From the NCBI GenBank assembly GCA_947494445.1, contig CANLVD010000022.1:1-44676 (forward strand): a stretch of DNA of 44,676 nt, read 5' to 3'. Below, piece by piece: positions 32,665-41,452 of this stretch (position 1 is its first letter; each line of letters opens with the position of its first letter). This stretch comes from an uncultured Paracoccaceae bacterium. Lineage in GTDB: Bacteria; Pseudomonadota; Alphaproteobacteria; Rhodobacterales; Rhodobacteraceae. Below the pieces are notes generated by a model. The model ran no database searches. It saw nothing but the letters and a program-made list of their open reading frames with translations, and was not told the DNA's origin. The position numbers and the translations under genes were made by a program.

Positions 32665-34227
32665 TCATTCCCACTCGATGGTGCCGGGTGGTTTCGAGGT
32701 GATGTCATAGGTCACACGGTTGATGCCCTGCACCTCATTGATGATCCGGGTCGCCGTCTCCCCCAGAAACTCATGGGTGAACGGGTAGTAATCCGCCGTC
32801 ATGCCATCAACCGAAGTGACCGCGCGCAAGGCACACGCGTAATCATAAGACCGCCCGTCACCCATCACGCCCACGGTCCGCACCGGCAGCAGGGCAACGA
32901 AGGCCTGCCAGATTTCGTCATACAGCCCATGCTTGCGGATCTGGTCGAGATAGACGGCATCGGCTTTCCGCAGGATTTCCAGCTTCTCCCGGGTAATCTC
33001 GCCGGGACAGCGGATCGCAAGGCCGGGCCCGGGGAAGGGGTGTCGACCGACGAAACGCGCGGGCAGGCCCAGTTCCTGTCCTAGAGCTCGCACCTCGTCC
33101 TTGAACAGATCGCGCAGCGGCTCGACCAGTTTCATGTTCATCTTCTCGGGCAGACCACCGACATTGTGGTGGCTTTTGATGGTCACAGACGGGCCGCCTG
33201 AGGCGGAAACGCTTTCGATCACATCGGGATAGAGCGTGCCTTGCGCCAGGAATTTAGCACCTCCAACGGAGTTTGCATGCTTGTCGAACACTTCGACAAA
33301 GAGCCTGCCGATGGTCTTGCGTTTGACCTCAGGATCAGAGACGCCCTCAAGCGCATCGATGAACAGGTCGCTTTCGTCGGCGTGGATCAGCGGGATGTTG
33401 TATGTGTCGCGGAACATGCCGACGACCTCATCGGCCTCACCCATGCGCATCATGCCGGTATCGACGAACACGCAGGTCAGTTGATCGCCGATCGCCTCGT
33501 GAATCAGAACGGCTGCAACCGAGCTGTCGACACCACCCGAAAGGCCGCAGATCACCTTGGCATCGCCCACTTGCGCACGGATTTTCTCAACCGCTTCAGC
33601 CCTGTAGGCGCCCATGGTCCAGTCGCCGGTGAAGCCCGCCAGCTTTACGAAGTTTCTGTAAAGTGCGGCACCATTGGGAGTGTGGTGCACTTCCGGGTGA
33701 AACTGCACCGCATAGAAATGACGATCCGGGTCAGCTGTGATGGCAAATGGTGCGTTTGGTGAGGTTCCGTAAACGGCAAAGCCCGAGGCCAGTTCCGTCA
33801 CCCGGTCGCCATGGGACATCCAGACCTGCTCGTCACCGCCATCGAACCAGCCGTCAAGCAGATCAAGCTCAGCCGGTTGCGGGCTGACGAATGCGCGGCC
33901 GAATTCCCGGTCATGGCCGCTTTCAACCTTGCCGCCCAATTGTTCCATCATCACCTGCTGGCCGTAGCAGATGCCCAGCACCGGCACACCAAGCGAGAAG
34001 ACTGATTGCGGTGCACGCGGGCTGCCCTCATCCAGAACCGAGCAGGGGCCTCCGGACAGGATCACGGCCTTTGGGTCAAATGCGCGGAGAAATGCGTCAT
34101 CCACGTTCTGAAACGGGTGAATTTCGCAGTAGATGCTGGCCTCGCGCAATCGCCGGGCAATGAGCTGGGTCACCTGAGACCCGAAATCGATGATGAGAAG
34201 GCGCTGATGTGCGGAAATGTCTGTCAT
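32665..34227 (-). CDS. guaA: GMP synthase (glutamine-hydrolysing)
   Basis: 520 residues, full length. The N-terminal class I amidotransferase has the nucleophile Cys in LGICYGQQ and the His-Glu in [11 protein letters not shown]; the ATP pyrophosphatase domain has the PP-loop [10 protein letters not shown], and the C-terminal dimerisation domain ends in [15 protein letters not shown]. It converts XMP to GMP. It is single and divergent from the EthD gene. Confidence 0.98.
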   Translation of the reverse strand: MTDISAHQRLLIIDFGSQVTQLIARRLREASIYCEIHPFQNVDDAFLRAFDPKAVILSGGPCSVLDEGSPRAPQSVFSLGVPVLGICYGQQVMMEQLGGKVESGHDREFGRAFVSPQPAELDLLDGWFDGGDEQVWMSHGDRVTELASGFAVYGTSPNAPFAITADPDRHFYAVQFHPEVHHTPNGAALYRNFVKLAGFTGDWTMGAYRAEAVEKIRAQVGDAKVICGLSGGVDSSVAAVLIHEAIGDQLTCVFVDTGMMRMGEADEVVGMFRDTYNIPLIHADESDLFIDALEGVSDPEVKRKTIGRLFVEVFDKHANSVGGAKFLAQGTLYPDVIESVSASGGPSVTIKSHHNVGGLPEKMNMKLVEPLRDLFKDEVRALGQELGLPARFVGRHPFPGPGLAIRCPGEITREKLEILRKADAVYLDQIRKHGLYDEIWQAFVALLPVRTVGVMGDGRSYDYACALRAVTSVDGMTADYYPFTHEFLGETATRIINEVQGINRVTYDITSKPPGTIEWE

Positions 34228-34352
34228 GGCCTGTCTTTACTGAGCACCCACGGCAAGGGCAAGTGCATCGTTAGACCAATGGCGGTCTGGTCGGATTGGT
34301 GTGGACCTGCGACGCTTCTGCCACGGAAAACTCAATGCAGGGAGGAACGTTC

Positions 34353-34661
34353 ATGTCCGCTTCGCTTCAGGTCCTTTACCCGACCGCCAATGACAGCACA
34401 TTTGACCACGACTATTATCTTGGCACTCATTTTGACATCGTCAGCGAGCATATGGGGCCGCATATCGACCAAACGATCGTGACAAGAGGATTGGCCGGTG
34501 GGCCGGATGTGCCGCCGGGCTATCACGCGATTGCCACCTTTACCTTTGCCGATCAGGCGGCCCTTGACGCCTGCCTTGCGGCTGCTGGTCCAGCGGTTGA
34601 AGACATTCCGAATTTCTACAGCGGTGAGCCGCAGATGCTGATCGGTGCAGTAGCGGATTGA
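34353..34661 (+). CDS. EthD-domain protein
   Basis: 102 residues from the ATG at 34353, which has a strong GGAGGAA site; the longer frame from 34296 is excluded. The EthD-like dimeric alpha/beta-barrel pattern is visible: LQVLYPTANDSTFDHDYYLG at the start, HIDQTIVTRGLAGG, YHAIATFTFAD and a C-terminal EDIPNFYSGEPQMLIG. Members bind or modify small hydrophobic ligands; no catalytic residues can be named. It precedes the MttB-family gene by 133 bases on the same strand. Confidence 0.85.
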   Translation: MSASLQVLYPTANDSTFDHDYYLGTHFDIVSEHMGPHIDQTIVTRGLAGGPDVPPGYHAIATFTFADQAALDACLAAAGPAVEDIPNFYSGEPQMLIGAVAD

Positions 34662-34794
34662 TAAACCCGCTCTTGGATGCTGCAAACGCCGCGAAATGTC
34701 GCTTGTGGATGTTGCAGCATCGGATTTGAGGAGTGATCCCCGGCTCAGGAACGGTATGTCACTAAGCAGTCCAGTTTTGAGCCGGAGACCAGTG

Positions 34795-36351
34795 ATGACC
34801 GATCAATCCCCAGCGCCTGAAGGCCGCCGTCGCGCACGCAGTGGAGGGGGGGCTGCACGGCGTGCTGAACGCACAGCGCCGAAGATCGAAGCTGCGCGTT
34901 TCATCGAGCGCAACATTCCGAATTTCGAGATCCTGACAGCAGAGACCATCGAGATCATCGAGACCAACGCCGACACCGTTCTTGAAGAGATCGGCGTGAA
35001 TTTCGTCGACAACCCGGCGGCGCTGGAACTCTGGCGCAACGCTGGCGCAGATGTCAAAGGCGAACGGGTGCATATCCCGCGTGGGCTGGCACGAAAACTG
35101 TGCGAGACCGCGCCTTCGCGGATCACCCAGCATGCGCGCAATCCTGAGCGCAACGTCGAGATCGGTGGGAACTCACTGGTTCTGGCGCCGGTCTACGGAC
35201 CACCATTTGTGCGCGATCTGGAGGGTGGGCGGCGTTATGCGACCATCGAGGATTTCCGCACGTTCGTGAAGCTGGGTTATATGTCGAAGTGGCTGCACCA
35301 TTCTGGTGGAACGGTGTGCGAGCCGACCGATGTGGCGGTGAACAAACGGCACCTGGACATGCTGCATGCGCATATGACGCTCAGCGACAAACCGTTCATG
35401 GGATCTGTAACGGAGCCATCGCGGGCGCAAGACAGTGTGGATATGTGCAAGGTCCTGTTCGGTGACACATTCGTTGCGGACAATACCGTTATGACTTCGT
35501 TGATAAATATCAACTCACCGTTAACGTTTGACGCCACGATGATGGGCGCTTTGGAGGTCTATGCAAAAAATAATCAGGCCTGCATTGTGTCACCTTTTAT
35601 TGTCGGCGGGGCGATGGCGCCCGTTTCTGTAACAGGTACATTGACACAAGTGCTGGCTGAAGTGCTTGCAGGTGTTGCTTATTCGCAACTTCTCAAGCCT
35701 GGGGCGCCGGTGGTTTTCGGGGCATTCGTGTCCTCGATCGACATGAATTCGGGGGCGCCGACTTTTGGCACGCCCGAGGCGTCCAAGATCCTTTATGGCG
35801 CCGGACAACTGGCCCGGCGGATGGGGTTGCCGTTCCGCTCGGGAGGGTCGCTGTGCGGCTCGAAGCTGCCGGATGCGCAGGCGGCCTATGAAACTGCAAA
35901 CACGCTCAATGCGGCCTTGCTGGGTGGTGTGAACTTCATGCTGCATTCCTGTGGCTGGCTTGAAGGTGGTCTTGTCTCGTCTTTTGAGAAATTTGTGATG
36001 GATGCGGATCAGCTGGGTGTCCTGCATTCAATCGCGGCGGGCATCGACATCAGTGAGGATGCGCAAGCTATGGGGGCGATTGCCGAAGTGGGGCCGGGTG
36101 GGCATTACCTTGGGTGTGCGCATACGCAGGCCAACTTCAAATCGGCCTTCTGGCGCTCTAACATGTTGGATTACCGGCCTTTTGAGACTTGGGCCGATGA
36201 TGGCAGCCCTGATACGGTCGCGCTGGCCAATGCCAAGGTCAAGCAACTGCTGAACACATACACACCTCCGCCGATGGACGCGGCCAAGCGCGAGGCGCTT
36301 GACGCGTTTGTGCAAAAGGCCAAGGAGCGGGAGCCCGACAGCTTTATCTAG
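34795..36351 (+). CDS. Non-pyrrolysine MttB-family (trimethylamine methyltransferase-like) methyltransferase
   Basis: 518 residues from the ATG at 34795 (GGAG nine bases upstream); longer frames exist to 34696. The first ~40 residues are Arg/Ala-rich and probably disordered. The rest matches the MttB superfamily: FEILTAETIEIIETNADTVL, EEIGVNFVDNPAALELW, and the C-terminal EVGPGGHYLGCAHTQANFKSAF segment. No in-frame TAG interrupts the gene, so pyrrolysine is absent; such members (for example MtgB) demethylate quaternary amines such as glycine betaine with a corrinoid protein and folate-linked partner. No corrinoid protein or MtrH-type gene is adjacent. The stretch near 35,490-35,680 is AT-richer than its surroundings. 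Confidence 0.9.
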   Translation: MTDQSPAPEGRRRARSGGGAARRAERTAPKIEAARFIERNIPNFEILTAETIEIIETNADTVLEEIGVNFVDNPAALELWRNAGADVKGERVHIPRGLARKLCETAPSRITQHARNPERNVEIGGNSLVLAPVYGPPFVRDLEGGRRYATIEDFRTFVKLGYMSKWLHHSGGTVCEPTDVAVNKRHLDMLHAHMTLSDKPFMGSVTEPSRAQDSVDMCKVLFGDTFVADNTVMTSLININSPLTFDATMMGALEVYAKNNQACIVSPFIVGGAMAPVSVTGTLTQVLAEVLAGVAYSQLLKPGAPVVFGAFVSSIDMNSGAPTFGTPEASKILYGAGQLARRMGLPFRSGGSLCGSKLPDAQAAYETANTLNAALLGGVNFMLHSCGWLEGGLVSSFEKFVMDADQLGVLHSIAAGIDISEDAQAMGAIAEVGPGGHYLGCAHTQANFKSAFWRSNMLDYRPFETWADDGSPDTVALANAKVKQLLNTYTPPPMDAAKREALDAFVQKAKEREPDSFI

Positions 36352-36361
36352 TCGGGCCGCG

Positions 36362-36643
36362 CTAGGCCGGATTGGCCTCGGAGACCAGAGACATTTCTGC
36401 CAGAAGCGCTGTCAGCACGCTGATATGTGCGGAAGGGGAGTATTTCTGGTCACCGCTCTGACGCTCTTCCTCCATTCCCGTTTCGACATCCAGCAGCTTG
36501 CCAAGACAGGCGTTGACCCCATCAGGCTTGCTGCCCAGAATGCGGGGCAGTTCAACTTCCCGGCGATACCGCGGCAGTGCAAAACGTGCTGCGCGGATCA
36601 GAAGTTTTGGACGGAGAAGTTTCGGAAAGGTTGTGCGTTTCAT
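36362..36643 (-). CDS. DUF6477-like small protein
   Basis: 93 residues from the ATG at 36643, preceded by AGGG; the longer frame to 36745 is not supported. It is rich in Arg/Leu in the first half (PKLLRPKLLIRAARFALPRY) and contains EEERQSGDQKYSPSAHISVL. I recognise it as resembling a Rhodobacteraceae-specific family (DUF6477) of unknown function. It is divergent from the DUF6456/HTH gene over a 194-base AT-rich gap and convergent with the methyltransferase gene, with ten bases between stops. Confidence 0.7.
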   Translation of the reverse strand: MKRTTFPKLLRPKLLIRAARFALPRYRREVELPRILGSKPDGVNACLGKLLDVETGMEEERQSGDQKYSPSAHISVLTALLAEMSLVSEANPA

Positions 36644-36766
36644 CTGGTCTACCCTTTGTGTTTTGGACTTATTCACATCAGGGACTATGTGTAACGTTCG
36701 GTGGGTGTTGCGTAAAAGCGGCTTGGACCGCACCATGGAAACCATTTGTTAACATTCTGCTTCAAA

Positions 36767-36785
36767 AACTAATTTCAGTTTAGTT
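36767..36785. promoter_or_regulatory. Inverted repeat AACTAA-N7-TTAGTT in divergent promoter region
   Basis: AACTAA and TTAGTT form a 6-bp dyad with a seven-base spacer in the AT-rich 194-base region between the DUF6477 and DUF6456 genes, 52 bases before the DUF6456 start. It could be an autoregulatory site for the HTH-containing neighbour. The AT-rich context raises the chance of coincidence. Confidence 0.3.
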
Positions 36786-36837
36786 AAAAATAGAATCAAC
36801 CTTAAGTTGTGTTTGATGCAAATCAGGAACCAACACT

Positions 36838-37989
36838 TTGACACAGTCACAGCGGCAATACCTCGAGAACAATTCCGACATGGTGTCGGATGATCTCGAA
36901 TTGTTGAAAGGATTGCCGGACAACATCGTGAAGTACCTGATCCACACCAGTGGTGGATTGTCCATTCGTGCTCTGGCCCGTGCGGAAAATTGCCATGCGT
37001 CTACAGTCCTACGACAGGTGCGTCGCATTGAAACTCGCCGGGATGACCCGCTTCTGGATGAAGGCCTGAACCAGATGGGAACCTTGATTGAAACCGCTTT
37101 TCGTGCCCCCGAAGACCAAATGGAGTTGACAACCATGGCTGCGTTATCTGCCCGACCAGCAGAGAAGATAGACAAAGAAATTGCGCGGGAAGCGCGTCGC
37201 ATTTTAAGGCGTCTTTGCGAGACCGGTGCCTTTATGGCGGTGGCTCAGGAAATGGAAAAAGCGGTTGTGATGCGGGAGACGATTCCTGGTCAGCCTCACC
37301 GCATTGCAGTGGTCGACCGCAAGGTTGCCCACAAGTTCGCTTTGCTCGACTGGATTTCCTGCCAGAACGCGGGAAAAATCGCTAAGTACAACATCACATC
37401 GGCTGGACGTGCTGCGCTGAAACGCCTGTTGGCTGAGGACCAGGCGAAACGCTCGGCAGAGAGCAGCGAGCAGAAATCTCCCTTTGCGGCGCAGCACCAG
37501 ATCGAAGGCGAGCGCCGGGTGATGGACGAAGATGGAGGATCGGAGCGTGTGTTGCGCACCAATCTGGCCGAAAGTCCGTTGGCGGCACTGGGGCGCAAGC
37601 GCGACCGCAACGGTGTGACCTATATGACGCCGCGCATGGTTGAAGCCGGAGAGCGTCTGCGCGAGGATTTTGAACTGGCGCATATGGGGCAGCGGACCAC
37701 ACAGAACTGGGAGGCGTTCCTTACGCCGGGCAACAAGGGGCAGGTGCCTGGGTCATCTGAGCCTGCCAGTGGACCGACGGCTGCGCGTAATCGCGTGTCA
37801 GAAGCGCTGAGCACGATGGGTCCGGGGCTGAGCGACATTGCGTTTCGGGTATGTTGCTATCTCGAAGGGCTGGAGACGGCTGAAAAGCGTATGGGCTGGT
37901 CCGCACGATCGGGCAAGGTAGTCCTGCGCATCGCTCTGGAACGTCTGGCCGACCACTATGGCTTGCGGGAGCGTCAGGCCGTGGCGTGA
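36838..37989 (+). CDS. DUF6456 domain protein with N-terminal helix-turn-helix
   Basis: 383 residues from a TTG at 36838 (AGGA about eleven bases upstream); the first in-frame ATG (36880) has no ribosome site and would cut into the protein. Residues ~30-67 look like a helix-turn-helix (GGLSIRALARAENCHASTVLRQVRRIE). The C-terminal ~130 residues fit DUF6456 (NGVTYMTPRMVEAGERLREDFELA, VCCYLEGLETAEKRMGWSARSG), a domain found in alphaproteobacterial putative regulators. A Gln/Glu-rich linker joins the two. Probable DNA-binding protein with unknown targets. Its stop is two bases from the convergent tpiA stop. Confidence 0.8.
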   Translation: MTQSQRQYLENNSDMVSDDLELLKGLPDNIVKYLIHTSGGLSIRALARAENCHASTVLRQVRRIETRRDDPLLDEGLNQMGTLIETAFRAPEDQMELTTMAALSARPAEKIDKEIAREARRILRRLCETGAFMAVAQEMEKAVVMRETIPGQPHRIAVVDRKVAHKFALLDWISCQNAGKIAKYNITSAGRAALKRLLAEDQAKRSAESSEQKSPFAAQHQIEGERRVMDEDGGSERVLRTNLAESPLAALGRKRDRNGVTYMTPRMVEAGERLREDFELAHMGQRTTQNWEAFLTPGNKGQVPGSSEPASGPTAARNRVSEALSTMGPGLSDIAFRVCCYLEGLETAEKRMGWSARSGKVVLRIALERLADHYGLRERQAVA

Positions 37990-37991
37990 CC

Positions 37992-38732
37992 TCAGCGGGA
38001 CGCGGCGGCCACGATGGCGCTGAAATCCGCGGCCTTGAGGGATGCACCACCAACCAATCCACCGTCGACGTCCGGCAGGCTGAAAATTTCTTCAGCATTG
38101 CCGGGCTTCACGGATCCGCCGTACAAAAGCCGGATCCCGTCAGCCACCTCAGCGCCAAATCTGGCACGCAGCAGCGCGCGCATGGCAGCGTGAACTTCAA
38201 CAATGTCAGAGGATTGTGCGGTCTTTCCGGTGCCGATGGCCCAGACAGGCTCATAGGCGACAACGGTGTTCGCAGCCGTGGTGCCGTCGGGCAATGATCC
38301 GGTCAACTGGGTTTCCACGACTTTGAGCGTGTCGCCTGCGTCGCGCTCGGCCTCCGTCTCGCCGATGCAGACAATCGCGATCAGTCCGGCAGATGTTGCA
38401 GCCTCCGCCTTGGCACGGACCTCGGCATCGGTCTCGGCGTGATCAGCGCGGCGCTCGGAATGGCCGACGATTACGGCCGACGCGCCGATGTCCTTGAGCA
38501 GTGTGGCGGAGACATCGCCCGTGTGTGCGCCTGATTGTTCTGCATGGCAATCCTGACCGCCGACCATGATGCCGGCCTCAAGGGCCAGCATGGCAGGGAT
38601 CAGGGGAGCGGGTGGGCAGATCATGACGTCGCATGCGGTCGTGGAGGTGGCCGAGGCAAGCGCTGTGATCTCGGCCAGATCCGCGCGCAATCCATTCATC
38701 TTCCAGTTTCCAGCAGCCATTTTGCGACGCAT
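37992..38732 (-). CDS. tpiA: Triosephosphate isomerase
   Basis: 246 residues from the ATG at 38732, preceded by GGAGGA five bases upstream; the in-frame ATG at 38744 is inside that site. Catalytic motifs NWKMNG (Lys), VIVGHSERR (His) and [11 protein letters not shown] (Glu), plus the phosphate-binding GGSVKPGN, are intact. It interconverts dihydroxyacetone phosphate and glyceraldehyde 3-phosphate. Confidence 0.97.
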   Translation of the reverse strand: MRRKMAAGNWKMNGLRADLAEITALASATSTTACDVMICPPAPLIPAMLALEAGIMVGGQDCHAEQSGAHTGDVSATLLKDIGASAVIVGHSERRADHAETDAEVRAKAEAATSAGLIAIVCIGETEAERDAGDTLKVVETQLTGSLPDGTTAANTVVAYEPVWAIGTGKTAQSSDIVEVHAAMRALLRARFGAEVADGIRLLYGGSVKPGNAEEIFSLPDVDGGLVGGASLKAADFSAIVAAASR

Positions 38733-38808
38733 GTCGTCCTCCATCAGAGTGTTCGGGACAGCGCTAGCAGATTGTCAGCTTTGGAAAAAGGGCAGAAACC
38801 AGCTGGGT

Positions 38809-39159
38809 CTACATGCCAGCGAATTTGATCGATTCACCGCAGCCACAGGCTTCGGTCACGTTGGGGTTGTTGAACTTGAATCCGGATTCGAGCAGCGAAG
38901 TCTCGTAATCGATCTCAGTTCCGAAAAGGAACATCTGCGCCATTGGCGCGATCATGACAACGGCGCCTGATTGCTTGACCACCTCATCATTGGGATCGAT
39001 CTCGGCCACGTAGTCCATGGTGTATTCCATGCCCGCACAACCACCCTTTTTCACGCCGATGCGCAAACCTTGGGTGTCGCCATCAGCCATCAGCTTGGCT
39101 ATCTGCGCTGCGGCGCGATCCGTGATCGTTACGGCCTGTTTTCCGGGAATGGCAAACAT
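38809..39159 (-). CDS. HesB/IscA-family Fe-S carrier (SufA-like)
   Basis: 116 residues. The three conserved cysteines of A-type carriers are present (KKGGCAGMEY and EACGCGES near the C terminus), with the family strand pattern VTITDRAAAQI, LRIGVKKGGC and TSLLESGFKFNNPNV. It carries Fe-S clusters to apoproteins. It lies downstream of a SufT-like gene on the same strand, as at the end of many alphaproteobacterial suf operons, but a plus-strand membrane gene lies between and no other suf gene is near. Confidence 0.94.
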   Translation of the reverse strand: MFAIPGKQAVTITDRAAAQIAKLMADGDTQGLRIGVKKGGCAGMEYTMDYVAEIDPNDEVVKQSGAVVMIAPMAQMFLFGTEIDYETSLLESGFKFNNPNVTEACGCGESIKFAGM

Positions 39160-39257
39160 CTGCGTGAACCTCGTAAATTCCTGAGCCTTAAGGTAAGGTT
39201 TTTGCGGCGCGTCATCAAGTGTTTGCGCAGAGCCTGCGACGGGATAGACCGGGGACC

Positions 39258-39614
39258 ATGTTAGACGAGTCCGTTTTACGCCTGATGATGTCGGCCTTTC
39301 AGCATCCGTCCTTTATCGGAACGGGGGCCGGGGCAGGGTTGGCCCTGATGTTGGGCAAGCTCAGGCGACATGTCTATTTCTGGGTCAGCATTCTGGCGAT
39401 AGCAGCGCTTGTGCAGATCATGCTTGTGGCAGGATCCGTCTATACGACACCGCTTCTGGTGCAGGCTTGCGAGCCTGATTGCAGTTCAAAGGCATTTCTT
39501 GTGCTGGTGCCGGTCAGTGCCGTGGTTGGTCTGCTCGCCGCTTTCGGGCTGGGGGCACTGCGGGTCTGGATGGCGCCAAGGGTCGAACGTGATCTGTCCG
39601 AGCCGTTTCGCTGA
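39258..39614 (+). CDS. Small membrane protein, unknown
   Basis: 118 residues from the ATG at 39258. Three hydrophobic segments (about 18-33, 42-60 and 77-98) with a small loop containing VQACEPDCSS (two Cys) between the second and third. No family recognised. It is divergent from the IscA-type gene and its stop abuts the stop of the SufT-like gene. The ribosome site (GGGGA) is weak. Confidence 0.7.
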   Translation: MLDESVLRLMMSAFQHPSFIGTGAGAGLALMLGKLRRHVYFWVSILAIAALVQIMLVAGSVYTTPLLVQACEPDCSSKAFLVLVPVSAVVGLLAAFGLGALRVWMAPRVERDLSEPFR

Positions 39615-39974
39615 TCACATGAAGCCCAATTCCAGGCGGGCCTCATCGGACATCATGTCCATGCCCCATTGCGGCTCCCAGACAAGTTCGACATTGACCT
39701 GTTTGACACCTGGCAGGGGCTCGATGGCCTCAGCCACCCAGCCCGGCATCTCTCCGGCCACAGGGCAGCCCGGTGCGGTCAGCGACATGGTCACGTCAAC
39801 CGCGCCTTCGGCATCGATCTCGACCGTGTAGATGAGGCCGAGGTCATAGATGTTCACTGGAATTTCAGGATCATGCACGGTCCGGCAGGCCTCGACCACA
39901 CTGTCGTAAAGCGGATGATCTGTGCTGGAAGGTTTGATCAGCGGCGTGCCTTCCATGGGGGTCTCGGCGTTCAT
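39615..39974 (-). CDS. DUF59/MIP18-family Fe-S assembly protein (SufT-like)
   Basis: 119 residues. RTVHDPEIPVNIYDLGLIY and SLTAPGCPVAGEMP are the DUF59 hallmarks, with Cys in the APGCP loop. Members such as SufT help mature Fe-S proteins. The C-terminal VNVELVWEPQWGMDMMSDEAR matches SUF-linked forms. It is followed on the same strand (downstream) by the IscA-type gene after the interrupting small membrane gene. Confidence 0.93.
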   Translation of the reverse strand: MNAETPMEGTPLIKPSSTDHPLYDSVVEACRTVHDPEIPVNIYDLGLIYTVEIDAEGAVDVTMSLTAPGCPVAGEMPGWVAEAIEPLPGVKQVNVELVWEPQWGMDMMSDEARLELGFM

Positions 39975-40111
39975 CTGGCGGGGCCCTTTTGGTCCAGTGT
40001 TTATTCCTGACCAAACATATAGGGAATAGGAAGTGAGACGTCCAGTGGGTCGGGGTGCGTTGCGAAGTCACGCGGTCGGTGGTAAGCGCGACCAACGACA
40101 AAGGACAGACG

Positions 40112-41452
40112 ATGACGCTCCCCCTGACCGAACTTGGCCCGCTTTACGATGAGTTGTTTCCGATCTGCCGGTCGATCACCGGTCCGGGCATTCGTGACAG
40201 CCTTGGAATTTTTGCGCGTCACATGCCGCTGGAGATCAAGGGCGTGGCCACTGGCACGCCGGTTCTGGACTGGACTGTTCCACAGGAATGGGAGTTGCGA
40301 CGCGCGCGCCTTTTCGGCCCCGAGGGCAACGTCATTCTGGATACGCAAGACAGCAATCTGCATGTGCTGAATTTCTCGGAACCGTTCACGGGCGAGATGG
40401 ATCTGGAGGATTTGCAGGCCCATCTTTACAGCGATGATACGTTGCCGGATGCGATCCCATACGTGACCAGCTACTATGTGCCTCGCTGGGGTCTGTGTCT
40501 GGCTAAGTCCACACGGGATCGGCTCAAACCCGGACGCTACCGTGTTGAAATTGATACGCAAAAGCGTGATGGCGTGCTGAACTATGGGGTGGCGGAACTG
40601 CCCGGTGACAGCGACGATCTGGTGTTGATCACATCCTATCTTTGTCATCCCAGCATGGCCAATAACGAGCTGTCCGGGCCGCTTGGCCTGTTGCGGATTT
40701 ATCAGCTTCTGGCGAGCCAGCCGCGGCGGCATTATACCTATCGTTTCCTGCTGATCCCCGAGACCATAGGGTCAATCACCTATCTGGCCCAGCATGGTGA
40801 CGAACTGAAGGACCGGCTGAAAAGCGGTCTGGTTCTGACCTGTCTGGGCGGGCCGGAGCGTCAGGTATCGTTCAAGATGTCCCGGCAGGACTGGACTGGT
40901 GCGCCTGCACCGATTGACAGACTGGCACGGCATCTTGAGGCGGCTGATCCGACGCGCTTTTCCGTCAGGGAATTCACGCCCACCGGCGGCTCGGACGAGC
41001 GGCAGTTTTGCTCTCAGGGGTTTAATCTGCCGATGGGGCAAGCGGCCCGGACGGTTTACGGGCAATTCGACGCATACCACACCAGCGCAGATGATCTGGA
41101 GTTCATGACCATTGCCGCCGTGGAACGTTCAGCCGAGGCGGTTGCCGCCACGCTGAGCGCGCTTGATGTGGCTGAGGTTCATTTTGTGAACACGGCACCT
41201 TACGGAGAGCCGCAGCTGGGACGGCGGGGGCTGTATCCTTCGCTCAATGGGCCGATGACAAACCAGTTTTCATCCGATCAGACGCAGGACGGACGCACGA
41301 CTTTGAACAATCTTTTGTGTATCCTGTCCCTTGCCGATGGCAGCCGCAGTCTGATTGCGATTGCCGCGCATATCGGGGCGTCCGTGCTCGATCTTGCACC
41401 GATTGCCCGCCATCTTGAAGCCGAGGGCCTTTTGGTCCGGGGGGACGCATGA
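40112..41452 (+). CDS. DUF4910 aminopeptidase-like protein
   Basis: 446 residues from the ATG at 40112 (AAGGA upstream); the longer frame to 40055 is not needed. The core resembles DUF4910/DUF2172 proteins with an M28-like Zn-peptidase fold: TSYLCHPSMANNELSG (His), IPETIGSI (Glu), TGGSDERQF (Asp/Glu) and AYHTSADD (His) are plausible metal ligands. The C-terminal ~80 residues (ILSLADGSRSLIAIAAHIG) look like a winged-helix module. No signal peptide. The substrate is unknown. Its stop overlaps the formyltransferase start (ATGA), so the two are translationally coupled and probably act together. Confidence 0.85.
   Translation: MTLPLTELGPLYDELFPICRSITGPGIRDSLGIFARHMPLEIKGVATGTPVLDWTVPQEWELRRARLFGPEGNVILDTQDSNLHVLNFSEPFTGEMDLEDLQAHLYSDDTLPDAIPYVTSYYVPRWGLCLAKSTRDRLKPGRYRVEIDTQKRDGVLNYGVAELPGDSDDLVLITSYLCHPSMANNELSGPLGLLRIYQLLASQPRRHYTYRFLLIPETIGSITYLAQHGDELKDRLKSGLVLTCLGGPERQVSFKMSRQDWTGAPAPIDRLARHLEAADPTRFSVREFTPTGGSDERQFCSQGFNLPMGQAARTVYGQFDAYHTSADDLEFMTIAAVERSAEAVAATLSALDVAEVHFVNTAPYGEPQLGRRGLYPSLNGPMTNQFSSDQTQDGRTTLNNLLCILSLADGSRSLIAIAAHIGASVLDLAPIARHLEAEGLLVRGDA

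Noticed and set aside
34795-36351. Pyrrolysine-containing MttB
   Set aside because: No in-frame TAG occurs before the terminal stop.
36644-36837. CtrA site (TTAA-N7-TTAA) in the DUF6477/DUF6456 promoter
   Set aside because: TTAA tetramers are present but none with the seven-base spacing.
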